From: Gammaproteobacteria bacterium | GTDB taxonomy: Bacteria > Pseudomonadota > Gammaproteobacteria > Competibacterales > Competibacteraceae | Length of the DNA stretch: 18,965 nucleotides | Direction of reading: 5' to 3' | Assembly (NCBI GenBank): GCA_020047885.1 | Contig: JAIFNF010000163.1 | Span: 1 to 18,965 of the forward strand | In this document: piece after piece, positions 1 to 7,118 of the stretch | How the letters are laid out: every line of letters begins with the position of its first letter | Numbering within the stretch: the stretch's first letter is position 1 | Position numbers and translations under genes: made by a program | Notes under the pieces: generated by a model | Told to the model about the DNA's origin: nothing | The model's database searches: none | The model's input: only the letters and a program-made list of their open reading frames with translations

Positions 1-2
1 GG

Positions 3-1466
3 GTATGGTCACTCTGGGCGTTGGGGGTCGGCGCGGTGATTTCCGGCCATTTCTCTGGCTGGAATCTGGGTTTGGCCAGTGGCGGGTTTGGCGGACTGCT
101 GATCGCCACCCTCCTGATAGGAGCCATGTACGTCGCTTTGAGCTTCAGCCTGGCGGAAATGTCCCCAGCGCTACCCCACACCGGCGGCGCTTACTCCTTC
201 GCCCGCTCCGCTATGGGGCCGTGGGGCGGGTTTGTCACTGGACTGGCTGAAAACATTGAGTATGTGCTGACCCCGGCGGTGATTGTGTTCTTCATCGGTT
301 CCTATGTGCAGGGCATCTTCGGTACGCCGCCGGAATGGCAACCGCTCTGGTGGGCCTTGGGTTATCTGCTGTTCGTCAGCCTCAATCTGATCGGCGTAGA
401 ACTCTCCTTCCGGATTTCCCTGGTGGTGACCTTGATGGCGCTGACGGTGCTGGTGGTGTTCTGGGTCAGCGCCATTCCGCATTTTGACTTCTCCCGCTGG
501 GCGCTCAATATCGGGGTAGGCTCAGACGGTGCGCCGATGGAATTACCGGAAGGTGGCGGTAGCTTCCTACCGTTCGGCTGGATGGGCGTACTGACGGCGA
601 TGCCTTTCGCGGTCTGGCTGTTCCTAGCGATTGAGCAATTGCCGCTGGCGGCGGAAGAATCGCATGATCCGGTGCGCGACATGCCCAAGGGCTTGCTGTT
701 CGGTATTGCAACCCTCGTGTTTTCCGCGTTTATGGTGCTGTTTCTGAATTCGGGCATTGCCGTCACCAATGGCAGTGCCAGCGGCGCATTTTACCTGGGT
801 GGTTCCGGCGAACCGCTGCTGGATGGCTTCCGGGTGACGTTCGGCGATTATGCCAGCGTGTTAGCGCTATTGGCGGTGATCGGCCTGATCGCCAGTTTCC
901 ACACCATCATTTTCGCCTTTGGCCGCCAGATTTACTCCCTGTCACGGGCCGGCTACTTCCCCCGGTTTCTGTCCGTCACGCACGGCGCTCGCCAAACGCC
1001 GCATATCGCATTGTTCACCGGGGCCGTTATGGGATTCGCGGTCATGATGGTGATCTGGACGGTGGCCGGTCAGGAAGCGGGTGCGGCCCTGATCGGCGGC
1101 ACCCTGCTGAACATGGCGGTGTTTGGCGCGATGATTTCCTACGGCTTCCAAGCGATTTCCTTCATCCTGCTGCGCCGGCGTATGCCCCATATCCCACGGC
1201 CTTTCGTCAGTCCCTTGGGCGAGACCGGAGCCTGGCTGGTGCTGATCATCGCCACCGTGACTTTGGCGATGCAGTTGGCTGATCCGGTCTACCGGGTGGG
1301 CGTCATGGGTGCTGCTGCCTGGTATGGAGCGGGCATTCTCTACTTTGCCTTGATCGGTCGCCATCGCTTGGTGCTGTCACCGGAAGAGGAATTCGCGCTG
1401 AAAAAAGGACACGCTGCGGAGGATGTCGGCCTGTTGCGGCCCGCCATCGCCGACGCAGAGGCCTGA
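3..1466 (+). CDS. eat: ethanolamine permease, APC superfamily (5' partial)
   Basis: Probable cytoplasmic-membrane importer of ethanolamine. The reading frame is open to the left edge of the window (from base 3), and the residues there (SLWALGVGAVISGHFSGWN) match the first membrane segment of amino acid/polyamine/organocation permeases of the ethanolamine type, so the true start lies upstream. A TTG at 21 opens the same frame but would cut into that first helix. About a dozen hydrophobic segments follow, with the family's SFSLAEMSPALPHTGGAYSFAR stretch near residues 40-60 and an AIEQLPLAAEES motif in the middle. Substrate assignment rests on the family-like N-terminus and on the eutB start 7 nt after the stop, which indicates one operon with eutBC. 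A related amino acid substrate is possible but less likely in this context. Confidence 0.88.
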   Translation, partial: VWSLWALGVGAVISGHFSGWNLGLASGGFGGLLIATLLIGAMYVALSFSLAEMSPALPHTGGAYSFARSAMGPWGGFVTGLAENIEYVLTPAVIVFFIGSYVQGIFGTPPEWQPLWWALGYLLFVSLNLIGVELSFRISLVVTLMALTVLVVFWVSAIPHFDFSRWALNIGVGSDGAPMELPEGGGSFLPFGWMGVLTAMPFAVWLFLAIEQLPLAAEESHDPVRDMPKGLLFGIATLVFSAFMVLFLNSGIAVTNGSASGAFYLGGSGEPLLDGFRVTFGDYASVLALLAVIGLIASFHTIIFAFGRQIYSLSRAGYFPRFLSVTHGARQTPHIALFTGAVMGFAVMMVIWTVAGQEAGAALIGGTLLNMAVFGAMISYGFQAISFILLRRRMPHIPRPFVSPLGETGAWLVLIIATVTLAMQLADPVYRVGVMGAAAWYGAGILYFALIGRHRLVLSPEEEFALKKGHAAEDVGLLRPAIADAEA

Positions 1467-1473
1467 ACGCAGG

Positions 1474-2862
1474 ATGTACACGCAGACGGTAGGGTCCTGC
1501 CGTTATCGGTTCCCGGACCTGAAAACCCTGCTGGCTCGGGCTTCGCCCGAACGCTCCGGCGATCAACTCGCCGGAGTGGCGGCCCGCACCGCCGAGGAGC
1601 GCGTCGCGGCCTGCCTGGCGCTGGCCGAAACACCTTTGGCGCGCTTTCTGGAAGAACCGCTCGTTCCCTACGAAACGGACGAAGTGACCCGGTTGATTCT
1701 GGACACACACGATCCGGACGCCTTTACGCCCGTAGCGGGACTCACGGTGGGCGAGTTCCGCGACTGGCTGCTGGCCGAAACGACGGACTCGGCGAGGCTA
1801 AACACCCTCGCGCCGGGCTTGACCCCGGAAATGGTCGCGGCGACATCCAAGTTGATGCGCAACCAGGACCTCATCGCGGTCGCACGCAAATGCCGCGTCG
1901 TCACCCGGTTTCGCACGACGATCGGGTTACCGGGGCGGTTGTCTACCCGCCTGCAACCGAACCATCCGACCGATGATCCTCACGGTATCCTGGCTTCGGT
2001 GATCGACGGCCTGCTCTACGCTAATGGTGACGCGGTCGTGGGCATCAACCCGGCCAGCGATAGTGTAGCGACGACCCGGACACTGTTGCAGTTGCTGGAT
2101 CAGGTGCGCCAGACCTACGCGATTCCGCTGCAAAGTTGTGTACTGGCGCATGTCACCACCTTATTGCAAATTATGGAACAGGACGCCGCTGCTCCGGTGG
2201 ATTTGGTGTTTCAGTCCATCGCCGGCACCGAAGCGGCGAATCAGAGCTTCGGCATCTCTCTGGCCCTCCTCCAGGAGGCGCTGGAGGCGACACGGGGGCT
2301 GCAACGCGGAACGGTCGGCAATAACGTGATGTATTTTGAAACCGGGCAGGGCAGTGCGCTGTCAGCGAACGCCCATCATGGCCTCGATCAGCAGACCTGC
2401 GAGACCCGCGCCTATGCGGTCGCCCGGCGTTTTGAACCGTTGCTGGTCAATACCGTGGTCGGTTTCATCGGCCCCGAATACCTCTACGATGGCAAACAGA
2501 TCACGCGCGCCGGTCTGGAAGATCACTGTTGCGGCAAATTGCTCGGTGTGCCGATGGGCGTCGATATCTGCTATACCAACCACGCCGAGGCGGATCAGAA
2601 CGACATGGATACGCTGCTGACCCTGCTCGGCGTCGCTGGCGTCAACTTCATCATGGGCGTGCCCGGGGCGGATGACATCATGTTGAACTATCAAAGCACC
2701 TCGTTCCACGACGCCTTGTATCTGCGCGAAGTGTTGGGTTTGCGCCCAGCGCCCGAATTCGAGGACTGGCTGCACCAGATGCGCATTCTGACTCCAGAGC
2801 ATCGGCTGGCGTCGCCCGGTCCGGCTTTGGCGCTCCAGCGGTTATTACCGGAGGCGGTATGA
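1474..2862 (+). CDS. eutB: ethanolamine ammonia-lyase large subunit
   Basis: Catalytic TIM-barrel subunit of the adenosylcobalamin-dependent lyase (EC 4.3.1.7) that converts ethanolamine to acetaldehyde and ammonia. The protein is 462 residues from the ATG at 1474, close to the roughly 453 of enteric EutB. Residues known to bind substrate in that family can be placed: R159 and Q161 (in STRLQPNHP), N192 (GINPAS), E289 (YFETGQGSA), F331 and D364 (MGVDICYTNHAEADQND). An upstream in-frame ATG at 1423 would add 17 residues inside the permease gene without family similarity, so I prefer 1474. The ribosome site is poor (AGAGG 12 nt upstream), which fits coupling to the permease. The stop overlaps the eutC start (ATGA). 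No reactivase (eutA) or shell proteins are visible in the window. Confidence 0.97.
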   Translation: MYTQTVGSCRYRFPDLKTLLARASPERSGDQLAGVAARTAEERVAACLALAETPLARFLEEPLVPYETDEVTRLILDTHDPDAFTPVAGLTVGEFRDWLLAETTDSARLNTLAPGLTPEMVAATSKLMRNQDLIAVARKCRVVTRFRTTIGLPGRLSTRLQPNHPTDDPHGILASVIDGLLYANGDAVVGINPASDSVATTRTLLQLLDQVRQTYAIPLQSCVLAHVTTLLQIMEQDAAAPVDLVFQSIAGTEAANQSFGISLALLQEALEATRGLQRGTVGNNVMYFETGQGSALSANAHHGLDQQTCETRAYAVARRFEPLLVNTVVGFIGPEYLYDGKQITRAGLEDHCCGKLLGVPMGVDICYTNHAEADQNDMDTLLTLLGVAGVNFIMGVPGADDIMLNYQSTSFHDALYLREVLGLRPAPEFEDWLHQMRILTPEHRLASPGPALALQRLLPEAV

Positions 2863-3611
2863 GCGCGGACTCCTGGCAGGCGCTGCGCCGCTTTACCGAT
2901 GCCCGCATTGCCCTGGGGCGCACCGGTCATGCGCTGCCGACCGCTGAAGTGTTACGTTTCCAACTCGCCCATGCGCAGGCTCGGGACGCGGTGAGCCAGC
3001 CGGTGGATTTCGCCCCGGTGGCGACCGGTCTGCGCGCATTGGGGTATGAGGTGGAGTTTATCCACAGCCAGGCGCTTGACCGGGCGACCTATTTGCAGCG
3101 CCCCGACTTGGGGCGGTTGTTGGATGCGCCTTCGCAGAACCGGCTGATGGAGCTGCGGTCAACGCGGCAAAATCCCGAAGTCGTGTTCGTCGTTGGCGAT
3201 GGCTTGTCGGCCTTCGCCGTAGAACGGCATACCCTGCCGCTGATGACGCAGGTCAGCCCCCGGTTGGCGGCGTTGGGTATTGCGGTTTGTCCTACCGTGT
3301 TCCTGGCCGGTCAAGCCCGGGTCGCGCTGGCGGATGACGTGGGCGAGGCGCTGGGTGCGCGACTGGCGGTCATACTGATCGGCGAGCGGCCCGGCCTGAG
3401 TTCGCCGGACAGTCTGGGGGTCTACCTGACCTTTGCGCCACGCCGGGGTCAGCAGAATGCCGAGCGCAACTGTATTTCCAACATTCGTCTGGCTGGTCTA
3501 ACTTATGAACCCGCCGCCATTAAATTGACTGAACTGGTGCGGGAAGCGCTGCGATTAGGCCTGACCGGCGTGAACCTCAAGGATGGCGGTACAGGAGCAC
3601 TGCCCAAGTGA
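2859..3611 (+). CDS. eutC: ethanolamine ammonia-lyase small subunit
   Basis: Small subunit that forms the cobalamin-binding interface of the ethanolamine ammonia-lyase complex with EutB. The protein is 250 residues and carries the family blocks RFTDARIALGRTG (residues 11-23), VVGDGLSA (about 110), GERPGLSSPDSLGVYLTFAPRRG (about 180-200) and AERNCISNIR. It is shorter than the enteric protein (about 295) because the variable N-terminal extension is missing, which is common outside enterics. The ATG overlaps the eutB stop by four bases (ATGA), indicating translational coupling and equal subunit supply. This is the last gene of the plus-strand operon; a palindromic repeat follows and probably ends the transcript. 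Confidence 0.96.
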   Translation: MSADSWQALRRFTDARIALGRTGHALPTAEVLRFQLAHAQARDAVSQPVDFAPVATGLRALGYEVEFIHSQALDRATYLQRPDLGRLLDAPSQNRLMELRSTRQNPEVVFVVGDGLSAFAVERHTLPLMTQVSPRLAALGIAVCPTVFLAGQARVALADDVGEALGARLAVILIGERPGLSSPDSLGVYLTFAPRRGQQNAERNCISNIRLAGLTYEPAAIKLTELVREALRLGLTGVNLKDGGTGALPK

Positions 3612-3638
3612 TTTCTCATAAAGACGGGTGTCGATCCT

Positions 3639-3758
3639 CACTCCAGAGATTAGCCACGGATAAACACGGATAAACACGGATAAACACCGAAAATTCTTTC
3701 TTTTTCAGTGTTCTTCTGTGTCATTCCGTGGCTAATGTTCTCACGTTTAGCTGGAGTG
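3639..3758. repeat. nested palindromic intergenic repeat between eutC and dctM
   Basis: An element of about 120 bp with nested inverted repeats. Outer arms of 8 bp (CACTCCAG at 3639-3646, CTGGAGTG at 3751-3758) enclose perfect 12-bp inner arms (ATTAGCCACGGA at 3649-3660, its complement at 3725-3736). Inside the left arm, TAAACACGGA is repeated three times at 3661-3690 (last copy TAAACACCGA), and the right arm is a degenerate complement of the same pattern. It lies between two convergent genes, so a long cruciform or hairpin here could end transcription from both sides. Its style (CACGGATAAACACGGA) resembles dispersed intergenic repeats seen in many environmental proteobacteria. The minus-strand peptide YPCLSVFIRG read from it is an artefact of the repeat. 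Family membership is from memory; the arms are seen directly. Confidence 0.8.
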
Positions 3759-3776
3759 GAGTTAGTGCGAGCCTGC

Positions 3777-5243
3777 CTACTCCCGACGGGGGGGTGCCAT
3801 CTGTTTGAACAGATCCGCGGCATCTTCCGGTGGCGCTTCCGTTCCAGACGCCCCCGGCTCATCCAGTGGTGCCAGCATCTGCACCGACGCCGGTTCACCC
3901 GAGTGAACAGGACGATCCAGGCCCACGGTCACGATGGATGGAAAAGCGATAATCAGGGCAACCATCAAGACCTGAATCCCCACGAACGGCACTGCGCCCC
4001 AGTAAATATCGCTAGTGCGCACCGTCTTCGGGGCCACGCTACGCAGAAAGAACAACGCAAAGCCAAACGGTGGATGCAGGAACGAGGTCTGCATATTCAC
4101 CGCCATCAGGATGCCGAACCAGACCAGATCAATTCCGAGCTTCTCCGCGACTGGTGCCAGCAGCGGCAAAATGATAAAGCTAATCTCGAAGTAATCGAGA
4201 AAAAACGCCAGTAGAAAGACCAGAATATTCACCACGATCAAAAAACCCAGTACACCGCCGGGCAGATCAAGCAGCAAATGCTCCACCCACAGGTCGCCGT
4301 TGACGCCACGAAACACCAGGCTGAACACACTGGAGCCGATCAGGATGAAGATCACGAAACTGGTCACCCTGGCGGTGGTGGTCATCGCTTCACCCAGGAG
4401 TATGCGGTTCATCTTGCCCCGACCAAACGCCAGCGCCAGCGCCCCCACCGCGCCCAATGCGCCACCCTCGGTGGGCGTCGCCCAGCCGATGAAGATGCTG
4501 CCCAGCACCAGGAAGATCAGCAACAAGGGGGGAACCATGGCCACCACCACCCGCCAGGCCAGCGCCCACCCACGCAAAGTACGCGCTTCCGGTGGCAACG
4601 CCGGGGCGGTATCGGGTCGAAAGACGGTATTCAGAAACACCCAGACGATATACAACACCATCAGCAGCAAACCGGGAATCAGGGCACCTTTGTACATATC
4701 GCCCACCGAGCGACCGAGTACATCAGCCATCACGATCAGCACCAGTGACGGCGGGATGATTTGCGCCAGCGTACCGGAAGCCGCAATCACCCCGGACGCC
4801 AGAGATTTATCGTAGCCGTAGCGCAACATGATCGGCAGCGAAATCAGCCCCATGGCGATCACTGAAGCGGCCACCACCCCGGTCGTCGCGGCCAGCAAGG
4901 CTCCAACCAAAATCACCGCATAAGCCAGCCCGCCCCGGATGCCGCCAAACAACTGGCCGATGGTGTCCAGCAAATCCTCAGCCATGCCACTGCGTTCCAG
5001 CACCAGACCCATAAAGGTGAAAAACGGGATCGCCAGCAAGATCTCGTTCTTCATGATGCCGAATACCCGATCCGGGAAGGCTTGCAGCAGGTTGGGCGTC
5101 AGCAGACCCAGTTGAATGCCGATCAGGCCGAAGACCATGCCCACTGCCGCTAATGAAAACGCCACGGGATAGCCGACCAGCAGGAACAGAATCAGCGCCG
5201 AAAACATGATCGGCGCCATATTGGCGATCAGGAACTCGGCCAT
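3777..5243 (-). CDS. dctM: TRAP transporter large permease, DctM family
   Basis: Large membrane subunit of a tripartite ATP-independent periplasmic transporter, which carries substrate with a cation (usually sodium) gradient. The 488-residue product starts MAEFLIANMAPIMFSALILFLLVGYPVAFSLA and shows the DctM pattern of many hydrophobic helices, with conserved pieces GLVLERSGMAEDLLD, GVVAASVIAMGLISLP, SGTLAQIIPPSL, WATPTEGGALGA and QTSFLHPPFGFALFFL. It is longer than the common 425 residues: larger loops plus a hydrophilic, Pro/Glu-rich cytoplasmic or periplasmic tail of about 45 residues at the C-terminus. ATG 5243 was chosen because it follows the dctQ stop by one base and matches the family start. 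Substrate cannot be told; sequence style resembles the mannitol/chloroaromatic or dicarboxylate branch. No dctP binding-protein gene is nearby. Confidence 0.92.
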   Translation of the reverse strand: MAEFLIANMAPIMFSALILFLLVGYPVAFSLAAVGMVFGLIGIQLGLLTPNLLQAFPDRVFGIMKNEILLAIPFFTFMGLVLERSGMAEDLLDTIGQLFGGIRGGLAYAVILVGALLAATTGVVAASVIAMGLISLPIMLRYGYDKSLASGVIAASGTLAQIIPPSLVLIVMADVLGRSVGDMYKGALIPGLLLMVLYIVWVFLNTVFRPDTAPALPPEARTLRGWALAWRVVVAMVPPLLLIFLVLGSIFIGWATPTEGGALGAVGALALAFGRGKMNRILLGEAMTTTARVTSFVIFILIGSSVFSLVFRGVNGDLWVEHLLLDLPGGVLGFLIVVNILVFLLAFFLDYFEISFIILPLLAPVAEKLGIDLVWFGILMAVNMQTSFLHPPFGFALFFLRSVAPKTVRTSDIYWGAVPFVGIQVLMVALIIAFPSIVTVGLDRPVHSGEPASVQMLAPLDEPGASGTEAPPEDAADLFKQMAPPRRE

Positions 5244-5244
5244 G

Positions 5245-5778
5245 TCAGTGGCCCTCTTTGAAGTGCGGCATGGGCCGGTCACCGGTGAGGACAGCAATAT
5301 TCTTGATCGTTTCGGCCAGACCTTGCAGGCTGAGCAGGACAAACGCGATGGGAATCGCCAGCTTGATCGGCCACCAAATCAAGCCGCCGGGATTGGAGGA
5401 CCCTTCATTGGTCTGATAGGAGATGAGGAAGAAATACCAGGAATCGACCACGATCAGCAGGCAGACCGGCAACAGGAACAGCAATCCGCCGATGATGTCG
5501 ATCCAGATGCGTGCGACCGGCGGCAGCTTGGTATACACAATGTCAATGCGGACATGCCCACCTTCGCGCAGGGTCCATGAAGCGCAGAACAGGAAGACCA
5601 GGCCGAACATGAACCATTGCGCTTCCAGCAGGGCGTTGGAACCCCAGTCGAAGACGTAGCGTAGCGTCGCTGCCAGGGCGCTGGTCAGGCAGCAGACCAG
5701 AATCAGCCAAATCATTGAACGGCCGATCAGCGTGTTGAGGGCGTCGATGGCCTCCGCGGTGCGGAGCAAAAATTTCAT
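5245..5778 (-). CDS. dctQ: TRAP transporter small permease, DctQ family
   Basis: Small membrane subunit that partners DctM. The 177-residue protein has four hydrophobic segments, at about residues 20-40, 50-75 (EAQWFMFGLVFLFCASWTLREGGHVRIDI, the best DctQ signature), 90-115 and 135-155. The start at 5778 (MKFLLRTAEAIDALN) is preceded by a strong ribosome site, GGAGAGG, on the minus strand; the open frame continues 47 codons upstream, but those residues (Pro/Gly/His-rich) do not resemble the family. It is separated from dctM by one base, so the two are one operon. Upstream lies a 282-bp divergent region with inverted repeats that may hold its control sites. Confidence 0.92.
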   Translation of the reverse strand: MKFLLRTAEAIDALNTLIGRSMIWLILVCCLTSALAATLRYVFDWGSNALLEAQWFMFGLVFLFCASWTLREGGHVRIDIVYTKLPPVARIWIDIIGGLLFLLPVCLLIVVDSWYFFLISYQTNEGSSNPGGLIWWPIKLAIPIAFVLLSLQGLAETIKNIAVLTGDRPMPHFKEGH

Positions 5779-5801
5779 GGAGCCTCTCCAGTGTCGAGGA
5801 T

Positions 5802-5841
5802 GGCGGTACAGCGCAGACCCTGCGCCAGTAACGGTGCCGCC
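5802..5841 (-). promoter_or_regulatory. hairpin in the dctQ leader
   Basis: A perfect 6-bp stem with a 3-nt loop (GCGCAG at 5811-5816, CTGCGC at 5820-5825) lies inside a wider pair GGCGG (5802-5806) and CCGCC (5837-5841). If the dctQM transcript starts upstream, this structure would form in its leader 24-63 nt before the ATG. No T-run follows, so it is not a plain terminator; it could affect translation or be a protein site. The pairing is seen; any role is inferred. Confidence 0.35.
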
Positions 5842-5894
5842 CTGCGTCTGATGGGAAAAGTCCCCATAAGTGTAGTTACTGAAAACCGGCCTGC

Positions 5895-5937
5895 CACTGG
5901 CCATCATTGGCGGCGGCATCCATCAACATGGCCAGTG
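5895..5937. promoter_or_regulatory. perfect 10-bp inverted repeat in the dctQ/SDR divergent region
   Basis: CACTGGCCAT at 5895-5904 is repeated as its exact reverse complement at 5928-5937, with 23 bp between. It is centred between two divergent genes, about 140 bp from either start. The length and perfection make chance unlikely in 280 bp, so a regulator-binding site or transcript hairpin is plausible. No adjacent regulator gene is present to name the protein. Confidence 0.4.
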
Positions 5938-6002
5938 AATCAATCAGTCTGGTATTCGGTGACAGCCAGGTGGTAGTTTTCCTGTTTTGTTCCCCGACAA
6001 GA

Positions 6003-6025
6003 TACTGTTACCATTTACAACAGTA
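6003..6025. promoter_or_regulatory. operator-like palindrome upstream of the SDR gene
   Basis: Arms TACTGTT (6003-6009) and AACAGTA (6019-6025) form a perfect 7-bp inverted repeat with a 9-bp centre, ending 35 bp before the SDR start. The size (23 bp) and AT-rich arms are those of a dimeric repressor operator placed over or just after a promoter. The surrounding sequence is AT-rich compared with the genome, as promoters are. I cannot assign reliable -35/-10 boxes. The palindrome is seen; the role is inferred. Confidence 0.4.
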
Positions 6026-6060
6026 AGTGTGAATAAAACAACAGACTGGGGGGAAACATC

Positions 6061-6798
6061 ATGTTGACAGGTAAAAGTGAAAAACCGGTCGCCGTAGTCA
6101 CCGGCGCCAACCGGGGTCTGGGGCTGGAAACGGCGCGGCAACTGGCCAAGCGCGATATTCGGGTCATTATCACCAGCCGCAACGCGGGCAAGGGGGGCGT
6201 GGCCATGGAAAAACTCCTGGCGGAAGGGCTGGATGTCCTGTTCCAACCGCTGGATGTGACCTCGGAAAGCAGCGTCGCCGAGTTAGGCGCGTTCATTCAC
6301 AGCCGGTGCGGGCGGTTGGACATTCTGGTCAATAACGCCGGGGTTTTTCTCGACATTCACGGCACTGAGGAAACGGGTGGGGCCAGTGTCTTCAACGCCA
6401 GCTTGGAAACCCTGACCACAACCCTGAAAACCAATCTGTACGGCCCCCTGCTGCTGGCTCAGGAACTCATCCCGTTGATGAAGCAGCAACACTATGGCCG
6501 GGTGGTCAATATGTCCAGCGGCATGGGGCAGTTAAGCGAAATGGAAGGCAAATCGCCCGCTTACCGGATTTCCAAGACGGCACTGAATGCGCTGACCCGC
6601 ATCCTGGCGGCGGAAACGCAGGGCTATAACATCCTGGTCAACTCCGTTTGCCCGGGCTGGGTGCGCACCGATATGGGCGGTCCGAATGCTGAGCGGACCG
6701 TGGAGCAGGGCGCAGCGGGCATTGTCTGGGCGGCGACGTTGCCCGACGATGGACCCACCGGCGGCTTTTTCCGCGACGGACAACCGATCGCCTGGTAG
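6061..6798 (+). CDS. short-chain dehydrogenase/reductase, carbonyl-reductase-like
   Basis: NAD(P)H-dependent oxidoreductase of the classical SDR fold, 245 residues, cytoplasmic. The cofactor motif TGANRGLG is at residues 14-21, NNAG at 91-94, the structural Asn in KTNLYG near 125, the catalytic Ser at 152 or 153, and Tyr168/Lys172 in the YRISK motif. The segment CPGWVRTDMGGPNA after the active site, plus the Arg40 after the second strand (TSRN), is the pattern of NADPH-using carbonyl reductases related to CBR1 and plant reductases. The substrate is unknown. A purine-rich ribosome site (GGGGGGAA) sits 6 nt before the ATG. The gene stands alone between divergent dctQ and the hydrogenase remnant; a palindrome just upstream suggests its own regulator. 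Confidence 0.93.
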   Translation: MLTGKSEKPVAVVTGANRGLGLETARQLAKRDIRVIITSRNAGKGGVAMEKLLAEGLDVLFQPLDVTSESSVAELGAFIHSRCGRLDILVNNAGVFLDIHGTEETGGASVFNASLETLTTTLKTNLYGPLLLAQELIPLMKQQHYGRVVNMSSGMGQLSEMEGKSPAYRISKTALNALTRILAAETQGYNILVNSVCPGWVRTDMGGPNAERTVEQGAAGIVWAATLPDDGPTGGFFRDGQPIAW

Positions 6799-6900
6799 TT
6801 TAAATCGCCCGGCTCTGGTTGATTTGCCAAATCTGTACTATTTTTTGTTGGTCTTCCTTTCGCAACGTGAAAAGGATTCGTGGCGACCCTTAAATAAAAA

Positions 6901-6918
6901 TATAATTATAATAAGGAG
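6901..6918 (+). promoter_or_regulatory. AT-rich leader with tandem -10-like hexamers and strong ribosome site
   Basis: Two adjacent TATAAT hexamers occupy 6901-6906 and 6907-6912 and run straight into AAGGAG (6913-6918), 8 nt before the ATG at 6927. The AAGGAG is a textbook ribosome binding site and is the main support that 6927 was a true gene start. The hexamers match the sigma-70 -10 consensus, but no good -35 lies at the right distance, and a start point here would leave a very short leader, so the promoter call is tentative. Confidence 0.45.
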
Positions 6919-6926
6919 TTAAACAC

Positions 6927-7118
6927 ATGCGCTTATTATGGATGCAGGCGGGTGCCTGCGGCGGGGATACGATGTCCCTGCTATGCGGGAATCACCCATC
7001 GATGGAGGAACTGGTCGACGAGGGACTGGATCTGCTCTGGTATCAGAGGTCGAAGATCAGCGAGTGGCGACTGTATGCAGCTTCGGTACGATGCACCGGG
7101 GCTTTAGGCAACCTATGA
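6927..7118 (+). pseudogene. [NiFe]-hydrogenase small subunit, N-terminal remnant
   Basis: A 63-codon frame with strong AAGGAG ribosome site. Its first 40 residues (MRLLWMQAGACGGDTMSLL, then an LVDEGLDLLWYQ stretch) line up with the N-terminus of [NiFe]-hydrogenase small subunits, where the first Cys pair binds the proximal iron-sulfur cluster. Full subunits are about 260-370 residues; here similarity stops near 7046 and the frame ends 24 codons later with unrelated residues. The second cluster position is Asp14 (CGGD) rather than Cys, reminiscent of the high-affinity group 1h type, in which the proximal cluster has an Asp ligand. No large subunit or other hydrogenase gene follows. I read this as the left end of a deleted hydrogenase operon. 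A working protein is very unlikely, although a short peptide may still be translated. Confidence 0.7.

Noticed and set aside
3661..3690. Three tandem 10-bp units, considered as a CRISPR-like or origin iteron array
   Set aside because: Units are contiguous without spacers, too short and few for CRISPR, and there is no replication gene; they belong to the arm of the palindromic element.
3650..3898. Minus-strand 82-codon frame containing YPCLSVFIRG
   Set aside because: It is a translation of the palindromic repeat running into the out-of-frame end of dctM; this peptide pattern is a known by-product of such repeats, with no ribosome site or family.
4278..4815. Plus-strand frames of 156 and 171 codons opposite dctM
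   Set aside because: They are antisense shadows of a membrane protein gene: His/Gln/Thr-rich composition, no motif, and the minus strand has clear DctM domains.
5779..5919. Upstream extension of dctQ by 47 codons
   Set aside because: The extra residues are unlike the family and a strong ribosome site precedes the ATG at 5778.
6003..6025. LexA (SOS) box reading of the TACTGTT/AACAGTA palindrome
   Set aside because: The distance between the CTGT and ACAG halves is larger than in the LexA site, so the spacing is wrong.
6821..6846. Terminator after the SDR gene (GATTT-GCC-AAATC followed by T6)
   Set aside because: The stem is only five bp and AT-rich, and the T-run starts several bases after it; too weak to call.
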